From contig JBBQTU010000206.1 of assembly GCA_038213005.1 (NCBI GenBank), positions 1 through 7,515 of the forward strand: a stretch of 7,515 bases of DNA, read 5' to 3'. Shown piece after piece: positions 1 through 5,520 of this stretch. The notes beneath the pieces were generated by a model, which saw only the letters and a list, made by a program, of their open reading frames with translations, was not told the origin of the DNA and ran no database searches. Position 1 is the first letter of the stretch. Each line of letters begins with the position of its first letter. The DNA comes from JBBQTU01 sp038213005 (GTDB lineage: Bacteria > Planctomycetota > Phycisphaerae > Tepidisphaerales > Tepidisphaeraceae). Made by a program: the position numbers and the translations under genes.

Positions 1-52
1 GCCCGCCCAGACCGCTGTCCAGAACCACAATAGGCGATGCGCTCGAACTCAT
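1..52 (-). CDS. murI: Probable glutamate racemase, N-terminal 17 codons only (runs off the left edge)
   Basis: The minus strand starts with ATG at 52 and reads MSSSASPIVVLDSGLGG before the window ends. Glutamate racemases open with a short beta strand followed by a D-S-G-x-G-G motif. The Asp and Ser of that motif belong to the active site that interconverts L- and D-glutamate for peptidoglycan synthesis in the cytoplasm. The hydrophobic PIVVL stretch and the intact DSGLGG fit this well. A GGAG Shine-Dalgarno core lies five bases upstream of the ATG, which supports the start. The gene lies downstream of the YbjQ gene on the same strand, but about 500 bp of repeat-rich DNA separates them, so it probably has its own promoter. 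With only 17 residues visible, another protein with a similar glycine-rich N-terminus cannot be ruled out. Confidence 0.68.
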   Translation of the reverse strand, partial: MSSSASPIVVLDSGLGG

Positions 53-140
53 TGCATCTCCAACACAACCGATCCTTCCCAACTTCACGCATCGGCATCT
101 TCGCCATCCAGGGGGGCGCACACAAGGGGCGGGGAGGGAT

Positions 141-153
141 CTCCCGCAGGGAG
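141..153. repeat. Short perfect hairpin
   Basis: CTCCC (141-145) and GGGAG (149-153) are perfect complements around a GCA loop. It lies in the probable 5' leader of the racemase gene on the minus strand. No T-run follows, so it is not a typical terminator. Confidence 0.4.
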
Positions 154-189
154 TGGAGCGTAGACCGCAGCGGGCTCTGGGGGCGGCGG

Positions 190-213
190 GCGTGCCTATT
201 TTTCCGGGCACGC
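190..213. repeat. 7-bp hairpin with 10-nt loop
   Basis: GCGTGCC (190-196) pairs perfectly with GGCACGC (207-213) around a T-rich loop. It sits directly beside the three-hairpin composite element and may be part of it, or may be a structured leader or terminator element between the YbjQ and racemase genes. No T-run follows on either strand. Confidence 0.45.
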
Positions 214-222
214 GATTTCTTA

Positions 223-314
223 GCCCCAACGGGGCGGCATTCTTAAGTCCAGGGTAAGCGTACTGGCGCAGCCCTGGGTAAGAACCATTCACCCTGAATG
301 AGCCCTGACAGGGC
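223..314. repeat. Composite dispersed-type repeat made of three hairpins
   Basis: Three inverted repeats follow each other. The first is GCCCC-AAC-GGGGC at 223-235. The second is CCAGGG (249-254) pairing with CCCTGG (272-277), extended inward by GCG (258-260) and CGC (267-269). The third is GCCCTG (302-307) against CAGGGC (309-314). From memory, planctomycete genomes carry many similar elements in which a 'GCCCCGTTGGGGC' hairpin is joined to a 'CCCAGGGC...CCCTGG' hairpin and a 'GCCCTG...AGGGC' hairpin. Assigning this one to a dispersed family is inference, because only one copy is visible. It carries no ORF. Its likely role is a non-autonomous mobile or regulatory palindromic element. Confidence 0.65.
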
Positions 315-371
315 GACACATCTTTCAGCACCGTATTCGCTCCAACCACTTGCTGAAGCGCAACTTGTATC

Positions 372-389
372 TGCCCGGAAAGACGGGCA
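372..389. repeat. 6-bp hairpin
   Basis: TGCCCG (372-377) pairs with CGGGCA (384-389) around GAAAGA. The right arm can alternatively pair with GCCCG at 391-395. It belongs to the structured intergenic stretch downstream of the YbjQ gene. Confidence 0.35.
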
Positions 390-491
390 AGCCCGGGGCG
401 GCTGTCTGGCGTGTGCGGTGGCAAGAGTATGCAATTCGGCGGGGCCAAAGCCGAAGGGTGAGGACACAAAGCGAGTCACTGCCACGACGGG

Positions 492-505
492 AAGCCAACG
501 GGCTT
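492..505. repeat. 5-bp hairpin downstream of the YbjQ gene
   Basis: AAGCC (492-496) pairs with GGCTT (501-505) around AACG. The loop resembles that of the first hairpin in the composite repeat (AAC). On the minus strand it lies about 50 nt past the YbjQ stop codon, so it could help end that transcript, but no T-run follows. Confidence 0.3.
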
Positions 506-556
506 GGGGAGGTCCACGCCGGGGCTGCTGGCGGGGCAAGCGGCGAGGGCCGGGGT

Positions 557-877
557 TCACGGCACCGGTTCGGCGATGACAGCGGTTCCGTAGCAGAGGA
601 CTTCGGCGGCGCCGACCATGGGGCCGGTGTCATAACGGACGCCGATGACGGCGTTGGCGCCGATTTCTTCGGCGTGGGCGAGCATCAGGCGAAAGGCCTC
701 ATCGCGGGCCGATTCGCACAGGGAGGTGAAGATACCGGCCCGACCGCCGAAGAGAGTGCGCAGGCTGCCGATGAAAGTCAGGGGGAGGGAGCGAGTGCGC
801 ACGGTGATGCCTCGTACCAAGCCGAGGTTCTTGACGATGCGGAAGCCGGGAAGGTCGAAGGTGGTGCTGGTCTGCAT
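557..877 (-). CDS. YbjQ/UPF0145 family protein (putative heavy-metal-binding domain)
   Basis: This 106-residue protein matches the YbjQ_1/UPF0145 family over its whole length. It opens with MQTSTTFDLPGFRIVKNLGL, has the family's GGRAG segment (about residues 44-48), a long helix of the CESARDEAFRLML type, and then the diagnostic 'A..IGANAVIGVRYDTG' stretch. It closes with a short strand ending GTAVIAEP. The family forms small cytoplasmic oligomers. It is annotated as putatively heavy-metal-binding, but no reaction is established. The length is typical and nothing is missing. The ATG at 877 gives the expected N-terminus, but no Shine-Dalgarno sequence precedes it. A TATATT box six bases upstream suggests a leaderless mRNA. 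It lies 119 bp downstream of the HEAT-like gene on the same strand. Confidence 0.9.
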   Translation of the reverse strand: MQTSTTFDLPGFRIVKNLGLVRGITVRTRSLPLTFIGSLRTLFGGRAGIFTSLCESARDEAFRLMLAHAEEIGANAVIGVRYDTGPMVGAAEVLCYGTAVIAEPVP

Positions 878-883
878 GAGGGG

Positions 884-889
884 AATATA
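884..889 (-). promoter_or_regulatory. Candidate -10 box for a leaderless YbjQ transcript
   Basis: The minus strand carries TATATT (5/6 match to TATAAT), preceded by TGTGG. It ends six bases before the ATG at 877, so transcription would begin at or next to the start codon. No convincing -35 hexamer was found 16-18 nt upstream. Confidence 0.35.
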
Positions 890-920
890 CCACAGGAGAC
901 GGGCGTTCGTACCGTTTCAT

Positions 921-950
921 AGGTCGCAGAACTGGGATGTCCCCTTGCCT
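921..950. repeat. REP-like short palindrome between the HEAT-like and YbjQ genes
   Basis: The core GGGA-TG-TCCC (934-943) is an inverted repeat flanked by sequence I loosely recall from REP/RAYT-type dispersed elements. A related arrangement (GGGAATGCCCTTGG) occurs beside the transposase relic near 2643. The assignment rests on resemblance only. Confidence 0.25.
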
Positions 951-996
951 TCTCCAGCAGTCCCGGACCAAATTGACATGGAGCTGCCCGGATCCG

Positions 997-2475
997 CTAG
1001 TCCTGCAATCTTCCCGGTCGGCTCGTCGGTTGCGTTTGCGGCCTCCCGTAGGAGTGCGATGCGACTAGCCATTGCCCCGGGGCCGCGAACAGTTTGACTA
1101 GCTCTGGATCCGTCTTGGCCCCTCGCTCAAGGTTGAAGAAGAGGTTCGTTCTCAACCAAGGAACGTCCACCTGTCGCAGTTCCGTGGACCATTGGCCATC
1201 GTGCTCGATGGTTTGGGGTCGCTTGGCCGGGTCGCTTTCAGAACTCAGCCAGACAGTGAGAATCAGGCCGTCAGGGGACGGCCCCTGGGCCTGCGTCTTC
1301 CATTTCAGGTGGATGAGCCGGCCGTCAAACGCCAGGCGATGGCCGGGGAGTTTGCCCTGTGCCAGCCGGTCCAGCCCTTCAAACAGTTGACCGAGGTAAT
1401 TCTGCCTCGCATGTTCGATAAATGCGTCTTGGTGGGTGTCCCACCACTTCTTCCAACTCTTAACCTCATCCCCGCCTGTGCGGGCAAATTCCTCCATTCC
1501 AGGCACGCGATTGTTGCCTTCAACGATCTGGCGCAGACAGCCGACGGCCCAGCGCCGCACCTGTGCCGACTTGTCATCCATCAAGCCCGCCAGCACCGGC
1601 ACGGTCTCTTCGCGATTGACCTGCCAGACGGCATACATCACGCTCTCGACCTGCTCAGGTTTGACCAGCGGTAGGCACTCGCGGAGGTAGGCGGCGTAAT
1701 CCAGCCCGCTCACGCCACGCCGAAACGAAGAACGCGCCCGCTCGGTTTCAGGGTCGTTGACCGGGCTGCCCGAGCGATCGTAGATGGCCTGGGTGACGTC
1801 CGCCTCGGTGATGTACTTCTTGATCTCCTCCAGCGGCGGCGCAGCATCGACGCGAATGAGGGCGGCCGTAATCACCGGCCGCAATTCCGGCTTCACCGTC
1901 GCCATCAATTTGCGCAGCGCATCTGCGGCCCGTTCATCGGCGTAAGCGCCGACTTGCACAATCGCCTCCGCCTGGCTTGGTCCCTCCACCACGGCCCAGG
2001 CGGTCAGTTCATCCAGTAACTTGTCCCCCGGGCGATTGCCGTGGGTGTAGGTGATGGCCTCAGCCACCGCCAGCACGGGCTGATGGGCCAGCCGGAGGCG
2101 ATTGTCCGTGTCATCCGCAAAGACAATCGCGTTTTGACCCTTCTCCAAACTGGGCATGCCCCACCGCCCCTTGGGATCGCGCATCGTCTCCTCCTCCACC
2201 ACAAACCGGATCGCGATCGTCTTCCCCATCTTGCCCTTGATCGCCGCGATCACAGTGCATCGGGCTTCCATTTGTCGGGCGGAAGTGAGGTCAAGTTGGG
2301 CCTTTCCGATCTGCTCGACATCATCCACATGAACTTTGGCGATGACATTACAGACATCTCGTTCTCGCCGCAGGTCAAACGGCCCCTTCAGCGACGGCAC
2401 CGGGTAGCCTTGGACCATCGTAGCCAGTAGGCACACGGCAAAGGCAATCAACACGACGCTTGTGCGGCCACGCAT
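997..2475 (-). CDS. Secreted HEAT-repeat-like protein of unknown function
   Basis: The frame stays open upstream to 2682, but the ATG at 2475 is the better start: AAGGAG lies five bases before it, and the protein then begins with a classical signal peptide (Arg-rich residues 1-4, hydrophobic core about 7-20, cleavage probably after VQG at 21-23). The product is 492 residues. Residues about 25-135 form an N-terminal domain, probably beta-rich. Residues about 150-320 contain alpha-helical pairs resembling HEAT repeats, clearest at 'PVLAGLMDDKSAQVRRWAVGCLRQI' (residues 293-317). The WKKWWDTH segment at 341-348 is a signature I associate with planctomycete HEAT proteins. The C-terminal part (about 370-470) looks like a separate beta domain. 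It probably acts in the periplasm as a protein-interaction scaffold. I recognise no enzyme motif and no specific partner. The upstream in-frame extension overlaps a transposase relic and is not credible as protein. Confidence 0.8.
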   Translation of the reverse strand: MRGRTSVVLIAFAVCLLATMVQGYPVPSLKGPFDLRRERDVCNVIAKVHVDDVEQIGKAQLDLTSARQMEARCTVIAAIKGKMGKTIAIRFVVEEETMRDPKGRWGMPSLEKGQNAIVFADDTDNRLRLAHQPVLAVAEAITYTHGNRPGDKLLDELTAWAVVEGPSQAEAIVQVGAYADERAADALRKLMATVKPELRPVITAALIRVDAAPPLEEIKKYITEADVTQAIYDRSGSPVNDPETERARSSFRRGVSGLDYAAYLRECLPLVKPEQVESVMYAVWQVNREETVPVLAGLMDDKSAQVRRWAVGCLRQIVEGNNRVPGMEEFARTGGDEVKSWKKWWDTHQDAFIEHARQNYLGQLFEGLDRLAQGKLPGHRLAFDGRLIHLKWKTQAQGPSPDGLILTVWLSSESDPAKRPQTIEHDGQWSTELRQVDVPWLRTNLFFNLERGAKTDPELVKLFAAPGQWLVASHSYGRPQTQPTSRPGRLQD

Positions 2476-2480
2476 GGCGA

Positions 2481-2486
2481 CTCCTT
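2481..2486 (-). promoter_or_regulatory. Ribosome binding site that fixes the HEAT-like gene start
   Basis: AAGGAG on the minus strand lies five bases upstream of the ATG at 2475. It is the best Shine-Dalgarno sequence in the window. Together with the signal peptide that follows, it rules against the upstream in-frame ATG at 2682. Confidence 0.75.
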
Positions 2487-2514
2487 CGGTCCTCAGACGT
2501 GTAAACGGGTCGCT

Positions 2515-2640
2515 ATGGCAAGGAGAGCACGAGTGGTGCCGGGCGGGTGGATTTGCCATGTGGTTAACCAGTCGGCCGGCCGGATGCGGATGCTCAAGTC
2601 GCAGAAAGACTTCGCGGCGTTTGATCTGATCATGCAGGGG
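2515..2640 (+). pseudogene. N-terminal relic of a REP-associated (IS200-like) transposase
   Basis: ATG at 2515 opens a frame reading MARRARVVPGGWICHVVNQS, then a GRMRM-type stretch and KDFAAFDLIMQ. This is the characteristic N-terminus of the RAYT/IS200-like family: basic start, PGG, aromatic- or Cys-His-Val, N-x-S/G, then a D-x-x-A-F helix. Homology stops at about residue 42. The following residues (GEGMPLDAV...) do not fit, and the H-x-H metal motif and catalytic Tyr of this HUH-type nuclease family are absent, so it is dead. It is divergent to the HEAT-like gene and starts 39 bp from that gene's ATG. The intact family processes single-stranded DNA at REP palindromes. Confidence 0.72.
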
Positions 2641-2662
2641 GAGGGAATGCCCTTGGACGCAG

Positions 2663-2814
2663 TTAGTACTTCGCTTCCACATCGGCTTTCTCCAGTCTCC
2701 GACGGCCTACGCGCCAGATGGTGTGTTCGAGGCCCAGTTGGACGGCGGTTTCATCGCCCAGGTATCGTCGCCGATCGGGCGGCTCCGCTCAAGACTCTCC
2801 GCTGCCTCTGCTAC
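2663..2814 (-). pseudogene. Frameshifted C-terminal relic of a REP-associated transposase, opposite orientation
   Basis: On the minus strand, 2814-2749 reads VAEAAESLERSRPIGDDTW followed by AMK. Shifting by one base at about 2749 continues as TAVQLGLEHTIWRVGRRRLE, then KADVEAKY and TAA at 2663-2665. The combined piece matches the C-terminal end of RAYT/IS200-like transposases (R-G/S-R-P-x-G-x-x-x-W, then T-A-x-x-L-G-L-E-x-T-x-R-x-x-G-R). A single missing base in the run of A's explains the frame change. Upstream the frame ends at TGA (2836-2838), and no central domain is found. It faces the N-terminal relic, so the two cannot be halves of one collinear gene without an inversion. They may come from two insertions. 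Confidence 0.62.
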
Positions 2815-2933
2815 CTTCTGTTCAATTGAATTTTCTCACCCCGAAGAGTCTAAGTCTGTACGTCCCCTCTTCCCCCCAGCCGCGGCGGCCGCGGAGCAGC
2901 CAGAACCCGTCCCGACAATGCTCCAATTTGCCC

Positions 2934-2962
2934 TTGACTCCCTCAACGATGGAATATATACT
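2934..2962 (+). promoter_or_regulatory. Strong sigma70-type promoter firing into non-coding DNA
   Basis: TTGACT (2934-2939) and TATACT (2957-2962) are separated by exactly 17 nt. Each hexamer matches five of six consensus positions. Transcription would start near 2969-2970. No plus-strand gene follows within the window, so its product is likely a non-coding RNA. Confidence 0.6.
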
Positions 2963-2968
2963 TCAACC

Positions 2969-3174
2969 GAATATAGCAGCGCGATCAGTGCGCCACTATG
3001 GTGCTCTTTGATAAGTGAATATCTCTACTCTATAGCCGATAATCGCACCCATCAGGTCCGATATCGAACCTCAGCCATCATACCTAACATGTGCTATTTC
3101 GCCGCGAGCGATTACGTTCGCAGTTTGCCCGGCGCGTCGAAGACCTCGCCTGGCGGGGCGGGGAATACGTTTTT
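2969..3174 (+). ncRNA. Candidate small RNA of about 205 nt between a promoter and a terminator
   Basis: The proposed transcript begins about 7 nt after the TATACT box and ends in the T-run of the hairpin at 3144-3174. Its first 140 nt are much richer in A and T than the surrounding genes. It contains no credible ORF. The small frames in it, a 6-codon one at 2998-3018 and a 32-codon one at 3089-3187, lack a ribosome binding site, and the longer one runs through the terminator. It lies antisense to, but outside, the DUF6785-type gene and stops before that gene's 3' end. No known RNA family was recognised. Its role and even its existence are inferred from the promoter/terminator pair. Confidence 0.42.
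3144..3174 (+). terminator. Candidate Rho-independent terminator of the small RNA
   Basis: CCTCGCC (3144-3150) pairs with GGCGGGG (3157-3163) through seven pairs, one of them a wobble, around a TGGCGG loop. Six bases later comes TTTTT (3170-3174). The gap between stem and T-run is longer than ideal. Confidence 0.42.
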
Positions 3175-3181
3175 CGGCAAG

Positions 3182-3212
3182 GACTGATGACTTATGACTG
3201 GTGACTAATGAC
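3182..3212 (+). repeat. Heptanucleotide tandem repeat (GACTNNT, four units)
   Basis: GACTGAT, GACTTAT, GACTGGT and GACTAAT follow without gaps from 3182 to 3209, with GAC starting a fifth unit. The fixed 7-nt period with variable positions 5 and 6 resembles the short tandemly repeated repetitive (STRR) sequences described in cyanobacteria. It lies just after the candidate terminator. Confidence 0.75.
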
Positions 3213-3233
3213 GAAGAAAACTTGATCATCTGA

Positions 3234-3335
3234 CCCCCTCAATCGCGCGTAAGTGCTTATCCGAACTGAGCTCCCGACCCCCTCCCCCCACCCCTGAAAA
3301 ACGTGCGTATCTTGCCCCTCCGATCGCACGTAAGT
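3234..3335. repeat. Two diverged direct copies of a 20-bp element about 80 bp apart
   Basis: Copy A (3235-3254) reads CCCCTC-AATCGCGCGTAAGT and copy B (3315-3335) reads CCCCTCC-GATCGCACGTAAGT. They differ by one inserted base and two substitutions. On the minus strand both read ACTTACG(T/C)GCGAT...GAGGGG. The spacer holds a C-rich stretch (3274-3294). Both copies lie downstream of the DUF6785-type gene. The pair may be the ends of a small degenerate mobile element or a dispersed repeat. Confidence 0.6.
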
Positions 3336-3403
3336 CTATCGAGGATGGCAGCGGCCGTGTGGGAAGACGGCCGGATCTGCGAGGGAGGCGTGGGGATGCT
3401 CCT

Positions 3404-3447
3404 GTGCGGGCGAGGACGCCTCGCACTACTCGTGCGGGCGCGCCTCG
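3404..3447 (-). terminator. Paired hairpins just past the DUF6785-type gene, possible transcript end
   Basis: GCGAGG (3410-3415) pairs with CCTCGC (3419-3424) around ACG, and CGCAC (3422-3426) pairs with GTGCG (3432-3436) around TACTC. The two stems share bases and exclude each other. The stretch is also an imperfect direct duplication: GTGCGGGCG occurs at 3404 and 3432, and CGCCTCG at 3417 and 3441. It starts right after the stop codon on the minus strand. No T-run follows, so it would be a structural 3' end rather than a classical terminator. Confidence 0.35.
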
Positions 3448-5496
3448 TCACTGCGGCAGCAGGGAGAGGGGGATGTAGTCCAGGCCCAGTTGGGAGAGGA
3501 CCAGGCCGACGAGGAGCCAGAAGCCGGCGGCGAGGCCTTCGCCGAAGATGAGGCCTACGAAGACCGGGCGGGCCTGCTGGTACATGCGGGCGCCGCCGTA
3601 GCGGAGGATCACGACCTTCGCCAGCCAGCCGAGGAAGAGGCTGAACCAGGCTAGCTGGACGTACCAGGTGCTGCAGAGCAGATAGCCGACGGGGAGGAGT
3701 GGCCAGCCCTGGTATCGCAGGGAGAGGAACTGCAGGATGGCGGTGATGCTGGCACCGACGCCGATGTTGGTCCAGACGTTCCAGGTCTTGGCGGTCCAGC
3801 GGCCGTCGCGCTGCTGGATCATCGGGTCGACCACATCCATGCGCGGGCGGTTGTCCAGGCCGTAGGGGTTGAGGTAGGGCTGCTGGATCTTGGGGCTTAG
3901 CGGGGTGGCGTAGCTGTAGTAACACCAGAGGCTGGACGTGGCCGAGACGACGACGGAAATGGCGAGCGACCAGGCGACCAGTGCCACGAGGCGGCGCATC
4001 ATCTTGGGCTGCTCCATGCCCAGGTTGCTCGCGGTGACGAGTCCTTCCTGGGTGTAGGCCATGGCGCTTTCGCGGGTGGAGGTGGGTCCGGTGGCGGTGA
4101 AGATGCCGGTGAAGAAGACATCCTTGCCGGTCATCAGGCCGGGGGATGCGCCGGTGAAGACGTACCAGGCGTTGGTATCGGAGCGGACGAAACAGAGCCC
4201 GGTTTCGGCGACGACCCGGCTGGTGACCATGTGCGCCAGGAGCATGAAAAACAGCACGGCGAGGGTCACCCAGGGCGAGACGCCGACGAAGAGCATCCAG
4301 GCGATCATGATGCAGATGCCGGCGATGGCGCAGAGGGCGGCCGGGCGGGTGGAGGGTTCGGGGCCGCTGGACCCACGAAGCAGTTCCCGGCCAACACGCT
4401 TCCAGAAGAGCCGGCCGATCCAGAGAAAGCCGATGGTCAGGGCGATGGCGCTGCCGATATGCTGACATTGCCAGGCGCCTGATGGGATGTCGCTCTGCAT
4501 TGTCCTGCGCTGGACGCTGACGAGATCGGCCAGCAGAAAGCTTGCCCAGAGGCTGAAGCCGGTGCGGGACTGGATGAAATAGGTGATGCCGATGAAGGTG
4601 AAGTAGATCGTTGCGCCTTTGACGTAGCCTGAGAAATAGATCCAGGGCTCGGCGGTCATGATGCTGTTGAGGTCATATCCCAGCTTGAACATCGGGAACA
4701 TCCTGGGCTGATAGCGGTGCATGGCGACGAGCCCATGGAGGAAGAAGACCGCGGAGACGGCGATGAGGAACAGGCGGCTGCCCATGACATCGTTCAGGGC
4801 CTTCCCGGGACGCGGTTCCTGGAGCAGCGACGCCGTGAGCTGCGCCAGCGGGAAGGGCAGGCGTTCGCTGGTTTGCCATTGCCTGCGGAGCAGGACGGCC
4901 AGGGAGACGAGCGTGGTGAACATACCGGCGAAGAAGACGCCCCAGGCCGCCAGCGGCAGGATCCAGCGGGCAAACGGGATGGCGGCCCCGGGCTGCACCC
5001 GCTGGTAGAAGTCGTTGACGATGGGTGAGTTGAGGCCTTTGGCGATCGACGGGACAGGGAAGAGCCAGTCGGGCAGGCCGGCAGCGCGAAAGGCCTGCCA
5101 GAATCGCGCGTTGACGGCTCCTTCGTGGAATGGCGCCACGAGCATGGGGATGAAATAGCGCATCAGCCCCTGGGTGGGGACGCTACAGGCGGCGAGCAGC
5201 ATCACGACGATGGTGGCCAGTTCGCCGCTGGACAGGGCTTTGCCCGGGGCAAGCCATCGCAGGGGCGCGTTGAGCAGGACGACGAGCGAGAAGATCGACA
5301 GGACCAGGAATAGCGGGAAGTAGCCGCCGATGATGAAGGTGTTGGCGATGACGAAGTCGTTGTAGGGAGCGATGGCGGCCAGCAGTGTGACGAGCAGGGT
5401 GCCCAGCGTGATGGCGCGAAGGGTGATGGCCGAGCGCCCGGCGTGAGCGTGCTCGAGCAAGGGCATCGGCGACGGAGGGCTCGTGCTGTGCGTCAT
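3448..5496 (-). CDS. DUF6785/DUF6784-type polytopic membrane protein (distant OPT-transporter relative)
   Basis: This 682-residue inner-membrane protein has roughly a dozen or more hydrophobic segments: about 27-43, 54-76, 91-110, 178-202, 241-259, 294-309, 347-365, 387-405, 409-425, 503-520, 573-591, 610-630 and 644-668. The N-terminal half carries the family signature 'LMRYFIPMLVAPF' (111-123) and an E-R-L-P-F-P-L-A motif (211-218), the latter reminiscent of the oligopeptide-transporter (OPT) superfamily. The C-terminal half has SRVVAETGLCF (426-436), a GKD-V-FFTG stretch (457-464) and a closing 'FLGWLAKVVILRYGG' helix (621-635). Such proteins are common in planctomycetes and relatives. Transport is inferred from the fold and no substrate is known. 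The start at 5496 lies 24 nt after the preceding stop codon, with no clear ribosome binding site, which suggests translational coupling to the 248-residue protein. Confidence 0.85.
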   Translation of the reverse strand: MTHSTSPPSPMPLLEHAHAGRSAITLRAITLGTLLVTLLAAIAPYNDFVIANTFIIGGYFPLFLVLSIFSLVVLLNAPLRWLAPGKALSSGELATIVVMLLAACSVPTQGLMRYFIPMLVAPFHEGAVNARFWQAFRAAGLPDWLFPVPSIAKGLNSPIVNDFYQRVQPGAAIPFARWILPLAAWGVFFAGMFTTLVSLAVLLRRQWQTSERLPFPLAQLTASLLQEPRPGKALNDVMGSRLFLIAVSAVFFLHGLVAMHRYQPRMFPMFKLGYDLNSIMTAEPWIYFSGYVKGATIYFTFIGITYFIQSRTGFSLWASFLLADLVSVQRRTMQSDIPSGAWQCQHIGSAIALTIGFLWIGRLFWKRVGRELLRGSSGPEPSTRPAALCAIAGICIMIAWMLFVGVSPWVTLAVLFFMLLAHMVTSRVVAETGLCFVRSDTNAWYVFTGASPGLMTGKDVFFTGIFTATGPTSTRESAMAYTQEGLVTASNLGMEQPKMMRRLVALVAWSLAISVVVSATSSLWCYYSYATPLSPKIQQPYLNPYGLDNRPRMDVVDPMIQQRDGRWTAKTWNVWTNIGVGASITAILQFLSLRYQGWPLLPVGYLLCSTWYVQLAWFSLFLGWLAKVVILRYGGARMYQQARPVFVGLIFGEGLAAGFWLLVGLVLSQLGLDYIPLSLLPQ

Positions 5497-5520
5497 GGGT
5501 GGGGCGGCGCGACTGGTCGC

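Larger units (their letters stand above)
53..556. other. Gene-free, hairpin-rich intergenic region
   Basis: No reading frame here looks like a protein: those that stay open are Arg/Gly/Pro-rich products of high GC. The region holds short hairpins at 141-153 and 190-213, the three-hairpin composite repeat at 223-314, and hairpins at 372-389 and 492-505. The leader of the probable racemase gene is at its left end. I see no strong promoter for that gene. Confidence 0.6.
2476..3447. other. Region of about 970 bp without an intact gene: transposase relics, candidate small RNA, repeats
   Basis: In order it holds: the ribosome binding site of the HEAT-like gene; a plus-strand N-terminal transposase relic; a minus-strand C-terminal transposase relic; a plus-strand promoter, candidate RNA and terminator; a heptamer tandem repeat; two copies of a 20-bp element; and paired hairpins past the end of the DUF6785-type gene. 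Base composition shifts from GC-rich to clearly AT-richer between about 2935 and 3110 and back again. Confidence 0.6.

Noticed and set aside
190..314. CRISPR array, considered because of the closely spaced palindromes
   Set aside because: The hairpins differ from each other in sequence and size, and there is no regular repeat/spacer unit.
350..922. Open plus-strand frame of 190 codons
   Set aside because: It is antisense to the YbjQ gene and the hairpin region; its Gly/Ala/Asp-rich product is typical of the opposite strand of a GC-rich gene.
1192..1674. Plus-strand frame of 160 codons
   Set aside because: It is fully antisense to the HEAT-like gene and has no supporting start signal.
2476..2682. 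In-frame N-terminal extension of the HEAT-like protein
   Set aside because: A strong ribosome binding site and a signal peptide mark the ATG at 2475; the extension is antisense to the transposase relic and reads like non-coding DNA.
3106..3180. Minus-strand peptide ending VFPAPPGEVFDAPGKLRT, considered as a gene remnant
   Set aside because: It is too short to assign, has no recognisable family, and overlaps the better-supported terminator on the other strand.
2723..3187. Plus-strand frame of 154 codons (and its 32-codon tail from 3089)
   Set aside because: Its first third is antisense to the C-terminal transposase relic, it crosses the promoter and the terminator hairpin, has no ribosome binding site and resembles no family I know.
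3257..4468. Open minus-strand frame of 403 codons overlapping the DUF6785-type gene
   Set aside because: It is an Arg/Pro/His-rich out-of-frame product of the membrane-protein gene, with no hydrophobic segments or family resemblance.
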